This document shows, in pieces, positions 8,722 through 17,098 of a DNA stretch of 64,000 nucleotides (the stretch's first letter is position 1; each line of letters opens with the position of its first letter). Source of the DNA: Marinobacter sp. S0848L (GTDB lineage Bacteria > Pseudomonadota > Gammaproteobacteria > Pseudomonadales > Oleiphilaceae). The stretch lies in the NCBI RefSeq assembly GCF_023016065.1, contig NZ_JALKAQ010000006.1, forward strand, positions 124,001 through 188,000, read 5' to 3'. Position numbers and translations under genes: made by a program. Below the pieces are notes generated by a model that was not told where the DNA came from, did no database searches, and saw only the letters and a list, made by a program, of their open reading frames with translations.

Positions 8722-10175
8722 GCCAGCGTATACCGGTAAAAGAACTCACCGACAGCTTCCGTGGCCGCGCGGTGGGCGCCCTGGCCGACGCCCAGCTGCG
8801 CACCAACTTCCGCGTCGCCATGGACTCGCTCATGAAAAAACGGGCCGATGCTTTTCCGGACGAGGAAGAGCGTGAAGGACTGCGGGAACTCGGCAACCAC
8901 ATCAAAGCCCGGGCCCTGTCCCGGTTGCCGGATTTGCTGGAACAGCTGGAAGCGAAACTGACCGAAAACGGCGTTCACGTCCATTGGGCAGAAACCACGG
9001 AAGAGGCCAATCGCATTGTGCACACCATCATTGAGTCGAAACAGGGCTCGCAGGTGGTGAAGGGCAAGTCCATGGTCAGCGAAGAAATGGAGATGAATGA
9101 TTACCTGGCCGAACGGGATATCGAGTGCCTGGAGTCCGACATGGGCGAGTACATCGTCCAGCTGGATGGCGAAAAACCGTCCCACATCATCATGCCGGCG
9201 ATTCACAAAAACCGCCGGCAGGTTTCGAAACTTTTCCACAACAAGCTGGGTGTGGACGAAACCGACGATGTGAACGAGTTGATTCAGATTGGCCGGCGCA
9301 CCCTGCGCAAGAAGTTTCTGGAAGCGGACGTCGGGGTGTCGGGTGTGAACTTTGCGATCGCGGAAACCGGCACCCTGCTGCTGGTGGAAAACGAAGGCAA
9401 CGGCCGCATGAGTACCACGGTTCCTCCGGTGCATGTGGCGGTTACGGGTATCGAAAAAGTAGTGGCAAACCTTCGGGATGTGGCGCCTTTGTTGTCGCTC
9501 TTAACGCGCTCGGCACTGGGTCAGCCGATTACCACGTACGTGAATATGATCTCTGGCCCTCGCAAAGCGGATGAACTTGACGGCCCGGAAGAAGTGCATT
9601 TGGTGCTGCTGGATAACGGCCGAAGCGGAGCTTTCGCGGACGCTCAGCTGCGCCAAACCCTGAACTGCATACGCTGCGGTGCCTGCATGAACCATTGCCC
9701 GGTATATACCCGGGTGGGTGGTCATACCTACGGCGAAGTGTACCCGGGGCCGATTGGCAAAATTGTCACGCCGCATATGGTGGGTTTGGATCATGTACCC
9801 GATCATCCCAGCGCGTCGTCATTGTGCGGTGCGTGTGGTGAGGTCTGCCCGGTGAAGATCCCTATTCCGGAACTGCTTCAGCGGTTGCGACAGGAGAACG
9901 TAAAAAGTCCGGACGAGCCAGCGGTTGTGCAAGGCGGTGGCTCGAAGTATTCATGGAAAGAGCGCGCCTTATGGCGAATGTGGATGGCACTGAACACTCG
10001 TCCGACTTTGTATAAGTGCTTCCTGTGGGCCGCCACGCGGCTTGGCAAGCTGACACCGAAGAACCTTGGCCCCTGGACGGAGAACCACACCGCACCGGTA
10101 CCAGCCCGGCGGTCTTTACACGATTTGGCGAAAGCCCATCTTAACGCCGAGAAAACATCGGGGGACCGGTCATGA
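8718..10175 (+). CDS. lldF: L-lactate utilisation protein LldF/LutB, iron-sulfur subunit
   Basis: A 485-residue protein. The N-terminal LUD domain contains EMEMNDYLAERDIECLESD and the AETGTLLLVENEGNGR motif. Two [4Fe-4S] ferredoxin motifs follow, CIRCGACMNHCPVY and CGACGEVCPVKIPI. It couples lactate oxidation to electron transfer. The start at 8718 overlaps the lldE stop; a longer ORF from 8688 would lie inside lldE. Confidence 0.93.
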   Translation: MSQRIPVKELTDSFRGRAVGALADAQLRTNFRVAMDSLMKKRADAFPDEEEREGLRELGNHIKARALSRLPDLLEQLEAKLTENGVHVHWAETTEEANRIVHTIIESKQGSQVVKGKSMVSEEMEMNDYLAERDIECLESDMGEYIVQLDGEKPSHIIMPAIHKNRRQVSKLFHNKLGVDETDDVNELIQIGRRTLRKKFLEADVGVSGVNFAIAETGTLLLVENEGNGRMSTTVPPVHVAVTGIEKVVANLRDVAPLLSLLTRSALGQPITTYVNMISGPRKADELDGPEEVHLVLLDNGRSGAFADAQLRQTLNCIRCGACMNHCPVYTRVGGHTYGEVYPGPIGKIVTPHMVGLDHVPDHPSASSLCGACGEVCPVKIPIPELLQRLRQENVKSPDEPAVVQGGGSKYSWKERALWRMWMALNTRPTLYKCFLWAATRLGKLTPKNLGPWTENHTAPVPARRSLHDLAKAHLNAEKTSGDRS

Positions 10176-10843
10176 GCGCTCGTGACAACATCTTGAAAAA
10201 GCTCCGGGCGGGCCTGGAAGGCAGCACTCCAAGGCCTGACCAGTTCGACGAAACGCTGGTGACCGAACCCTGGCAGTATGCACCGGAAGACCGGATCCAG
10301 CGTCTGCGCAGCCTGATGGAAACGGTTCATACCGAGGTGTACACGCTGGCGGCCGCGAATTGGCCGGCGAAGGTGCAGGAACTATTGGAGAACCGAAGAC
10401 TCGCCAACCTGTTGTACGCACCGGGTACCGGGCATGGGCAGCAGCTGGCGGAGTTCTGGGCGGAAGCCGCTGCCGAGCAAAACCTGTTGGCCTACGACCG
10501 CCCGATTGAGGAATGGAAAGAAGAACTGTTCTGGCAAGTGGATGCCAGTATCACCGGCACCGCAGGCGCAATTGCGGCAACCGGCTCTTTGGTGTTGTGG
10601 CCAGACCGGCATGAGCCGCGGCTGATGAGCCTGTTACCACCGCTGCATATCGCCCTGTTAAAGGCCAGCGAGGTCGAAGACAACCTATATGTCATGATGG
10701 AAAAACAGAACTGGCCGGCCGGTTTGCCCACCAATCTCTTGCTGGTATCCGGGCCCTCGAAAACGGCTGACATCGAGCAGGTGCTGGCGTACGGCGCTCA
10801 TGGCCCGAAAGAACTGGTTGTCCTCATCCTTGAGGATGCCTGA
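10172..10843 (+). CDS. lldG: L-lactate utilisation protein LldG/LutC
   Basis: A 223-residue LUD-domain protein. ASITGTAGAIAATGSLVLWP and the near-terminal GPSKTADIEQVLAYGAHGPKE are diagnostic of LutC. The start overlaps the lldF stop by four bases. No lldD or D-lactate dehydrogenase gene is adjacent, so L-lactate oxidation here depends on LldEFG. Confidence 0.93.
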   Translation: MSARDNILKKLRAGLEGSTPRPDQFDETLVTEPWQYAPEDRIQRLRSLMETVHTEVYTLAAANWPAKVQELLENRRLANLLYAPGTGHGQQLAEFWAEAAAEQNLLAYDRPIEEWKEELFWQVDASITGTAGAIAATGSLVLWPDRHEPRLMSLLPPLHIALLKASEVEDNLYVMMEKQNWPAGLPTNLLLVSGPSKTADIEQVLAYGAHGPKELVVLILEDA

Positions 10844-10867
10844 TCTTCAAACGCGCACAGTCAGTGC

Positions 10868-11605
10868 TTACTTAATGCCGAAACCGCGTTTATTCAGGAA
10901 TTCTTTCATATGAGCGCGCAGCTTGCTGGTGAACAAGGGCTTCAACTGCTCGGACCAGTTGGTGTTTTTATTGCCGCCCGTGCGCTCCCGGTAATAGCGG
11001 GCCATGGTGTCGTCAAACTCGGCAACCAGCGTTTCATCATCAGAATCGTCGTAGACGTCTTGTTTCAAAATGCTGGCCAATGGCAGGCGGGGCTTCACCT
11101 CGGGATCTTGATCCGGGTAGCCCAAGCACAGGCCGAACACGGGGTAAACATGCTCAGGCAGCTTCAGAATCTCGCTGACTTCCTGCGGGTTATTGCGAAT
11201 GCCGCCAATGTAACAAATGCCCAGACCTTCCGACTCCGCTGCAACCACCACATTCTGGGCCATTAAAGCCACATCGACACTGGCAACCAGCAGTTGCTCG
11301 GTCATCCCGCGGGTGACTTCCGCACCCGATCGTTCGGCGGCTTCTGTTGAGCGTTTCATATCGGCGCAGAACATCAGAAAATCGGAGGCGCTTTCGACAT
11401 AGGGTTGGCCGCCCGCCAACTCCGCCAGACGCGCGCGGCTTTCCGGGTTCACCACATGAATCAGGGTGTAAGCCTGCACGTGGCTGGAGGTGGCCGCGCT
11501 TTGGCCAGCCCGAATCAGCTCTTCAAACAGCTCTCTGGGGATCTGCTGATCCTTGAACTTGCGGATGGAGCGGTGTGACTGTAGAAGTTCGATTGTTGGA
11601 TTCAT
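10868..11605 (-). CDS. nfsA: NADPH-dependent nitroreductase / flavin reductase, NfsA/Frp family
   Basis: A 245-residue FMN protein. LLQSHRSIRKFKDQQIP at the N-terminus, AATSSHVQAYTLIHV, and GLGICYIGGIRNNPQEV are typical of NfsA-type oxygen-insensitive nitroreductases. It reduces quinones and nitro compounds with NADPH. It is convergent with lldG and divergent from yebG, with the LexA box lying in the divergent promoter region. Confidence 0.88.
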   Translation of the reverse strand: MNPTIELLQSHRSIRKFKDQQIPRELFEELIRAGQSAATSSHVQAYTLIHVVNPESRARLAELAGGQPYVESASDFLMFCADMKRSTEAAERSGAEVTRGMTEQLLVASVDVALMAQNVVVAAESEGLGICYIGGIRNNPQEVSEILKLPEHVYPVFGLCLGYPDQDPEVKPRLPLASILKQDVYDDSDDETLVAEFDDTMARYYRERTGGNKNTNWSEQLKPLFTSKLRAHMKEFLNKRGFGIK

Positions 11606-11676
11606 AGCCCCTCATCGGTTGTGAATAAAATCGTAAGCAAGGTTCCTATCCTCGGTTAATTGCGTGTACTATGCTA

Positions 11677-11692
11677 CTGTATAAATATACAT
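11677..11692. promoter_or_regulatory. LexA (SOS) box before yebG
   Basis: CTGTATAAATATACAT matches the gammaproteobacterial SOS box CTGT-N8-ACAG at 15 of the 16 constrained or usual positions (the last base is T rather than G). It sits 27 bases before the yebG start, as expected for a LexA-repressed promoter. Confidence 0.82.
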
Positions 11693-11718
11693 GCATTTAA
11701 CGACTGCGAGGACGCCTC

Positions 11719-12009
11719 ATGGCAGTACAATCTTTATACTTTTCGGATCGGGACGGACTGGAAATGGCGCTAAGCAACCCGGACACCATGCTCTTTCAAA
11801 GCAAGGCTGAGGCTGATGCACGGGATAAGGTGTTGGAGCTGGCAGAAAACGTAGCGCTCTGGTTGGAGAAAAACGTAGAGGGGCTTTCTGAAGACTTGGC
11901 AGAACAGTGCGCCATGAGCATCGCCGAAAACAAAGACCTGTTCGCCAAAGCCATGAAAAAGCCGGAATTGCTGGTCGAGGCTGCCGAGCCCGCGCCCTCG
12001 GAAAGCTGA
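11719..12009 (+). CDS. yebG: YebG-family SOS-induced protein
   Basis: A 96-residue acidic protein. The N-terminus MAVQSLYFSDRDGLEMA and the core FQSKAEADARDKVLELAENVALWLEKN match the YebG family. YebG is a small DNA-damage-inducible protein of unclear molecular role. The LexA box directly upstream supports both the identity and the start. Confidence 0.85.
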   Translation: MAVQSLYFSDRDGLEMALSNPDTMLFQSKAEADARDKVLELAENVALWLEKNVEGLSEDLAEQCAMSIAENKDLFAKAMKKPELLVEAAEPAPSES

Positions 12010-12037
12010 GAGACTGGGGGGCTTCAGCCCGGGCGAG

Positions 12038-12766
12038 TTATCCGCGGTTCAGTTCGTAAGCTGCCATATTCACGGCCGAGGCCAGATTCAGGGACTCTAT
12101 CGCTGCCGCGCCAGGGATGGTGTAACGATGAGCGTTGAGTTTGGTTAAGGCTGCGGCCGGCACACCTCGGGCTTCGTTGCCGAACAGGTAACAATCGTGG
12201 TTTTGAAAACCGGGTTCTGTAAGGCGGTCACCGCCGATGTCCAAACACGCAATGTTCGGGTAACGCTGGCTTAGGGCATCCAGACTGATGTCGGTTTCCA
12301 GAGGCACGTGAAAAATAGCACCCATGCTGGAGCGGACGACCTTTGGGTTGTAAGGGTCAACACTGCCGGGGCTGAGCAGGCAACGCATGCCGCCAAACCA
12401 CGCTAGCGTGCGCAAAATGGTGCCAAGGTTGCCGGGGTCCTGAACTTCGTGCAGGTAAACGGCTTTTTCAGTGTCTATGGAACCAGTGCTGGCGGCGGTG
12501 GGCAGAGGAACCACCGCGAGAATGCCTTGCGGGGTTTTGGTGTCTGCCAGCTGAGCCATTTGCCGATCACTGATTACCTGCTTGGGCCACGGGCTGCGCC
12601 AGTCTTCGTAGGCGCTGGTGACAAACAACTGAGCCCGCTTCCAGTGCGAATTGCTGGCCGCTGCTTTTTCGAGTTCGAGCACCAGGTGTTCGCCTTCCAC
12701 CAAGAAATGCCCCAAGGATTGGCGATATTTCTTCTGATGCAGTTTCTTGATGTCGTCCAGCTTCAC
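12038..12766 (-). CDS. TrmH/SpoU-family RNA 2'-O-methyltransferase
   Basis: A 242-residue protein. An N-terminal substrate-binding domain (residues 1-95, including HFLVEGEHLVLEL) is followed by the SPOUT knot with the three family motifs: QDPGNLGTILRTLAWFG, LFGNEARGVP and IPGAAAIESLNLASAVNMAAYE. It would 2'-O-methylate a ribose in rRNA or tRNA. The target position cannot be assigned. It is divergent from rlmE. Confidence 0.88.
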   Translation of the reverse strand: MKLDDIKKLHQKKYRQSLGHFLVEGEHLVLELEKAAASNSHWKRAQLFVTSAYEDWRSPWPKQVISDRQMAQLADTKTPQGILAVVPLPTAASTGSIDTEKAVYLHEVQDPGNLGTILRTLAWFGGMRCLLSPGSVDPYNPKVVRSSMGAIFHVPLETDISLDALSQRYPNIACLDIGGDRLTEPGFQNHDCYLFGNEARGVPAAALTKLNAHRYTIPGAAAIESLNLASAVNMAAYELNRG

Positions 12767-12914
12767 GGTAGGCTTCCAGTGTTAAGCAGTGCTTGGCGTT
12801 GTTGCGCCATTGTACTGGTGCGCCCGAAGCTTGTCAGGCGCTTGGCGGCTTTTGCGGTCGTGTAGGCAGCGGCGTACAATGGCGTTCTCCCGCAGTAAAC
12901 AGAAGACTATTCCG

Positions 12915-13538
12915 ATGGCCCGTTCAAAAAGCAGTAACCGCTGGCTCGAAGAGCACGTCAACGACCCCTTTGTAAAACAGGCTCAGTTGGACGGCTATCG
13001 CTCCCGCGCCAGTTATAAGTTACTGGAAATCAACGACAAAGATCGTTTGATTCAGCCCAATGGCTTGGTAGTCGATCTTGGTTCTGCGCCGGGCGGATGG
13101 TCACAGGTGGCGGCCAAGCTGGTGGGTCACAAAGGCCGGGTGCTGGCGTCGGACATACTGCCGATGGATAACATCGCCGGCGTGGAGTTTATTCAGGGCG
13201 ATTTCACCGAAGAGTCGGTGTTTGACGAACTGATGGCGGCGTTAGACGGTGCCAAAGCCGATGTGGTGATCTCTGACATGGCACCCAACATCAGCGGTGT
13301 GAATGCGGCAGACCAAGCGGCATCTATGTACTTGGTGGAGCTGGCTTTGGATATGGCGTGTCAGGTGCTGAAACCAAAAGGCAGTTTTGTCGCCAAAGTG
13401 TTCCACGGCGAGGGTTACGATGAGTACGTCAAAGCGGTGCGCGCTGCTTTTGACAAGGTTTCCGTGCGCAAGCCGGATTCCTCAAGAGCCCGGTCCCGTG
13501 AAGTTTACTTGGTGGCCAAGGGATTCAAGGGCGCCTGA
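12915..13538 (+). CDS. rlmE: 23S rRNA Um2552 2'-O-methyltransferase RlmE (FtsJ/RrmJ)
   Basis: A 207-residue protein. [16 protein letters not shown] is the SAM-binding motif. The catalytic K-D-K-E set is visible as [24 protein letters not shown] and [10 protein letters not shown]. The start [10 protein letters not shown] at 12915 is the family's normal N-terminus; the longer frame from 12789 is rejected. In many relatives ftsH follows rlmE. Here a 372-base spacer and an unrelated permease follow instead. Confidence 0.95.
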   Translation: MARSKSSNRWLEEHVNDPFVKQAQLDGYRSRASYKLLEINDKDRLIQPNGLVVDLGSAPGGWSQVAAKLVGHKGRVLASDILPMDNIAGVEFIQGDFTEESVFDELMAALDGAKADVVISDMAPNISGVNAADQAASMYLVELALDMACQVLKPKGSFVAKVFHGEGYDEYVKAVRAAFDKVSVRKPDSSRARSREVYLVAKGFKGA

Positions 13539-13910
13539 TTCATTAAGGGGCCCTCCGTCCCCTCGAAACCTATTGTATTATAGGGTTCTCCTTCCTGAAA
13601 GTGCTCCTCCTTGGGGCGACTTCTTGTCTTGTGCCGTCCCTGAGTAGCGCCTTTTTCCTTCTTTTTTAAACAAATTCCGTGGATTTGCTTCTGATTTTGC
13701 CAATCGAGGATCGGCTAAATCCGTCTAACTGAATGATTTAAAAGATAATCTGATCCGTGGTTTTGTTCCTCTCTTGGGGTTCCAAATAAACTCACCCGAG
13801 AAACCAAGTAAAAACCATTGATTGTATGGGTGTTAATGCCTAGTATTCTGTTGGGGAGTAAATCCTAAGCAGTAGCATTTCCAAATTCCGATGGATGGAG
13901 AACAAAAACA
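13539..13910. other. 372-base intergenic region at the left edge of the accessory cluster
   Basis: It contains no convincing ORF, is more AT-rich than the flanking conserved genes, and has many pyrimidine runs in its first half. A degenerate copy of the operator at 22545 lies at 13801-13824. The sequence ATGGAGAA 10-15 bases before 13911 is the probable ribosome site of the permease. No integrase attachment repeat matching the tRNA-Arg 3' end was seen here. Confidence 0.6.
13801..13824. promoter_or_regulatory. Probable operator copy before the permease-ligase operon
   Basis: The first 13 bases (AAACCAAGTAAAA) are identical to the left side of the perfect palindrome at 22545-22568. The right arm is degenerate, and 18 of the 24 positions agree overall. 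It lies 87 bases before the permease start. The shared sequence suggests the three transcription units of this cluster answer to one regulator. Confidence 0.5.
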
Positions 13911-15317
13911 ATGTCCGTGCAGAAGAGACCAACAGGTGGCGAGCAGCCATCAGCGTTAGGGGCGTTAAAATTGCGCGTGCCCTTCGTGCACTACAAACTA
14001 GAAATTCCGGATATTTTGCAGGGTGCGATACTTTGTGTTGTTCCACTGAGTATCACGGCGCTTATGACCTCAGTGTTGGGTATTCCGTTTGAAATCGCGG
14101 TTGCCTTTGTGCTTTTCAACAACATTCTTTATTTACTGCATACGCATTTTGGTGACCCAACCGTTGCTGGCTGGATCACCGCGGGAATCCCTCTGTACGT
14201 GGCATTTTTGATGGGCTATCCAGAGGGGGAGGCGAGGATACTGGCGCTCATTGCACTGCAGTTAACGGTCGCCTTGGTTTTCTTGGGGCTAGGGGTTTTT
14301 AAGGGGGCTGACTCGCTAGTACGAAAAATGCCTATGTCTCTAAAGGCAGGCATCCTTATCGGTGCCGGGGTTTCTGCGGTGATGGGTGAATTTGCGGCTG
14401 ATGGTCGTGTTTGGACGATGCCAATCACCATTTTGACGGGCGCCGTGCTTGGCTTCTTCATGCTCTTTTCCGAAACCGCAGGACCACTCCGCGCTCGTTA
14501 CGGTTTTTTCCGCTTTGTTGCTCAGTACGGTATCGCGATACCTTTCCTAATCGCTTACGTGTTCGGCTTGATTATCGGAGAGGTCGAAATGCCCGTAATC
14601 GAGTGGGGTTTCACGACGATTCCGGTAGGTACAATCCTTCAGGAATACAGCATCATTGGTCTTGGAATTCCGCCGTTTCAGTACTTTATTGATGCTATCC
14701 CGCTGGCTTTGGCTGCTTACATCATTGCCTTTGGCGATATCCTGGTGATGGACTCGCTTTTCAAGAATGCCGATAGCGCTCGCAAGGACGAGAAGCTTGT
14801 CTTTAGCCCCCGTCGGAACAGCATCATTGTAGGGATTCGTAATACTCTTCATGGCATTTTTGCGCCTTTCATCAGTCTGTCGGGTCCGGCTTGGACCGGT
14901 GGGCAGGCGCTGGTTATAAACCGCTATATGAACAATCCACGTTCGGTCATGGACAGTTATTGGGGTGGCGCAACGAGCCTGTACTGGGGGATGACTATCG
15001 CCATTGTGTTGGTGCCCGTTGTGACCTTGTTTAAGCCAGGGCTCAACATTGGTATGGCATTGACGTTGCTGATTCAGGGTTATTTGTGTGGATATCTGGC
15101 CATCGAAATGCTGGAACGTGAAACCAATCTTGAACGAGGCGTTGCGATCATTGTTGGGTCGGTTCTCGCCGTTAAAGGCGCAGCATGGGGTTTAGGCATC
15201 GGTCTCGTGTTATGGCTAGTGTTGGAAAAAAACTGGTTCGCAGACGCCTACAAAGCAACACATCACCATGATGACGAACCTGCACCGGATACAGATGCTG
15301 TCGTCGACCGAAGTTAA
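13911..15317 (+). CDS. Multi-spanning permease, NCS2/SulP-like fold, substrate unknown
   Basis: A 468-residue membrane protein with about 12-14 hydrophobic segments and an N-terminal cytoplasmic stretch. Segments such as GDPTVAGWITAGIPLYVAF and the later FIDAIPLALAAYIIAFGDI resemble the half-broken helices of SLC23/SLC26-type carriers. The His- and Asp-rich C-terminal tail (HHHDDEPAPDTD) is cytoplasmic. It starts 46 bases before the acyl-CoA ligase, so it probably imports the acid that the ligase activates. Family assignment is by pattern only, and the substrate could be an organic acid rather than a nucleobase. Confidence 0.62.
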   Translation: MSVQKRPTGGEQPSALGALKLRVPFVHYKLEIPDILQGAILCVVPLSITALMTSVLGIPFEIAVAFVLFNNILYLLHTHFGDPTVAGWITAGIPLYVAFLMGYPEGEARILALIALQLTVALVFLGLGVFKGADSLVRKMPMSLKAGILIGAGVSAVMGEFAADGRVWTMPITILTGAVLGFFMLFSETAGPLRARYGFFRFVAQYGIAIPFLIAYVFGLIIGEVEMPVIEWGFTTIPVGTILQEYSIIGLGIPPFQYFIDAIPLALAAYIIAFGDILVMDSLFKNADSARKDEKLVFSPRRNSIIVGIRNTLHGIFAPFISLSGPAWTGGQALVINRYMNNPRSVMDSYWGGATSLYWGMTIAIVLVPVVTLFKPGLNIGMALTLLIQGYLCGYLAIEMLERETNLERGVAIIVGSVLAVKGAAWGLGIGLVLWLVLEKNWFADAYKATHHHDDEPAPDTDAVVDRS

Positions 15318-15362
15318 AGGCAGCAGAGCGTCATCTAAGGGAACAACAAGAGGTTAAACGAA

Positions 15363-16988
15363 ATGGAAAATATGTTTGAGGTCGGACTCGATAAAACAGA
15401 GGCGAATTACACGCCTCTGACACCGATCACCTTCATTCAGAGAACGGCCCTGGCGCATCCTTCGCGCACAGCGGTTATTCATGGGAACATCCGTCGGAAT
15501 TGGTTGGAAACCTACGAGCGCTGCCTGAAAATGGCCTCGGCGCTGCGCAAGCTCGGGGTGCGTAAAGGCGATACGGTCGCTGCCTTGTTACCGAACATCC
15601 CTGAAATGCTGGAATTGCATTTCGCGGTGCCGATGATTGGTGCGGTTTTGAATGCCCAAAATACCCGGCTTGATTCAAAGACCATGACCTTCATGCTCAA
15701 TCATAGTCGTGCCAAGGTATTCTTTACCGATAAAGAGTACAGCGACCGAGCTCGGGAAGCGCTCCAGGGTTGTGATGCCAAACCCACAGTCATTGATGTC
15801 GACGACCCGAACTTCGACGGCGGCGAGCTAATTGGCACCTTGACCTATGACGCTTTGCTGGCGACCGGTGACGATGATTTCCAATGGGATATGCCTGACG
15901 ATGAATGGCAGGCCATTGCTCTGAATTACACCTCTGGCACTACCGGTAACCCAAAAGGCGTGGTTTATCACCACCGCGGCGCAAATTTGAATGCCATGAG
16001 CAACGTCATTGGGTTTGGGCTCCCTGCAGGTGCTGTTTACTTGTGGACCCTGCCGATGTTCCATTGCAACGGCTGGTGTTACCCCTGGGCAGTGACCGCG
16101 GTGGCGGGTACACATGTTTGCTTGCGCTCACCGCAGCCTAAGGCCATCTATGAGGCGCTCTCAACACACGGTGTGACTCACTTTTGTGCCGCCCCGGTGG
16201 TTATGAACATGCTCATTAATGCCCCCGAAGAAGACAAAAAGCCGTTTGACCAGCGCGTGACAGCCGCAACCGGCGGCGCGGCGCCCCCAGCCGCAACCAT
16301 TGAGGCCATGGAAGCAATGGGTGTGCAGGTGGTGCACTTGTATGGTTTGACGGAGACCTACGGCCCTAGCCTGATTTGCGAATTCCAGGACGAATGGAAC
16401 TCGATGGATGCCAAGAACAAAGCTGCCAAGATGGCACGGCAAGGCATTATCTCTTTGTCTATGACAGACATGATGGTTGCGGACCCGGTCACGCTTGAGC
16501 CCGTTGCAAAAGACGGAGTGAGCATTGGCGAGCTGTTTGTCCGAGGCAACTCCGTGATGAAGGGTTATCTCAGTAACCCAGAGGAAACTGCTAAGGCGTT
16601 TCATAACGGTTGGTTCCACACAGGTGATTTGGGGGTATGGCACAACGATGGCTATGTGGAAATCAAAGACCGTTCCAAAGATATAATTATCTCCGGCGGT
16701 GAGAATATTTCGACGTTAGAAGTCGAAAGCACTCTTTATGAGCACCCGGCGGTACTGGAAGCGGCGGTGGTCGCAGCCCCGGATGACCATTGGGGTGAAA
16801 TTCCTTGTGCCTTTATAACTCTGAAATCCGGGAATGAAGGATTGACAGAAGAGGACGTAGTCACTTTTTGTCGAAACAAACTGGCCGGTTTTAAAGTGCC
16901 TAAGAAAATCGTATTCGCAGATAATCTGCCGAAAACATCAACCGGTAAACTGCAGAAGCATGTGTTGAGGAGTCAGCTGACAGCATAG
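15363..16988 (+). CDS. Acyl-CoA ligase (AMP-forming), AlkK/DmdB-like
   Basis: A 541-residue member of the ANL superfamily. YTSGTTGNPKGVVYHHRG (around residue 190) is the phosphate-binding loop, YGLTETYGP the adenylate motif, GWFHTGDLG the hinge region, and the late PKTSTGKLQK carries the catalytic Lys. It makes an acyl-CoA and AMP from a carboxylic acid, ATP and CoA. It resembles medium/short-chain ligases of the AlkK and methylmercaptopropionate-CoA ligase (DmdB) group. It is the second gene after the permease and is followed by a strong terminator. Confidence 0.9.
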   Translation: MENMFEVGLDKTEANYTPLTPITFIQRTALAHPSRTAVIHGNIRRNWLETYERCLKMASALRKLGVRKGDTVAALLPNIPEMLELHFAVPMIGAVLNAQNTRLDSKTMTFMLNHSRAKVFFTDKEYSDRAREALQGCDAKPTVIDVDDPNFDGGELIGTLTYDALLATGDDDFQWDMPDDEWQAIALNYTSGTTGNPKGVVYHHRGANLNAMSNVIGFGLPAGAVYLWTLPMFHCNGWCYPWAVTAVAGTHVCLRSPQPKAIYEALSTHGVTHFCAAPVVMNMLINAPEEDKKPFDQRVTAATGGAAPPAATIEAMEAMGVQVVHLYGLTETYGPSLICEFQDEWNSMDAKNKAAKMARQGIISLSMTDMMVADPVTLEPVAKDGVSIGELFVRGNSVMKGYLSNPEETAKAFHNGWFHTGDLGVWHNDGYVEIKDRSKDIIISGGENISTLEVESTLYEHPAVLEAAVVAAPDDHWGEIPCAFITLKSGNEGLTEEDVVTFCRNKLAGFKVPKKIVFADNLPKTSTGKLQKHVLRSQLTA

Positions 16989-17020
16989 TGGTAGACTTGT
17001 TGAAATGCTGTAGCTATGTT

Positions 17021-17048
17021 CCCCCGGCCTTGGCCGGGGGCTTTTTTT
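17021..17048 (+). terminator. Rho-independent terminator after the acyl-CoA ligase
   Basis: A GC-rich stem CCCCCGGCC / GGCCGGGGG with a 2-base loop is followed by seven T. A second smaller hairpin (CCCGGCT / AGCCGGG) at about 17060-17076 may serve the convergent operon. Confidence 0.9.
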
Positions 17049-17098
17049 GGCCCCAAAAAACCCGGCTAAAAGCCGGGAATAAACGATGGGGTGCCAAG

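Noticed and set aside
13539-13910. Attachment-site copy of tRNA-Arg at the left edge of the accessory region
   Set aside because: No stretch matching the tRNA 3' end was found, and no integrase gene is present.
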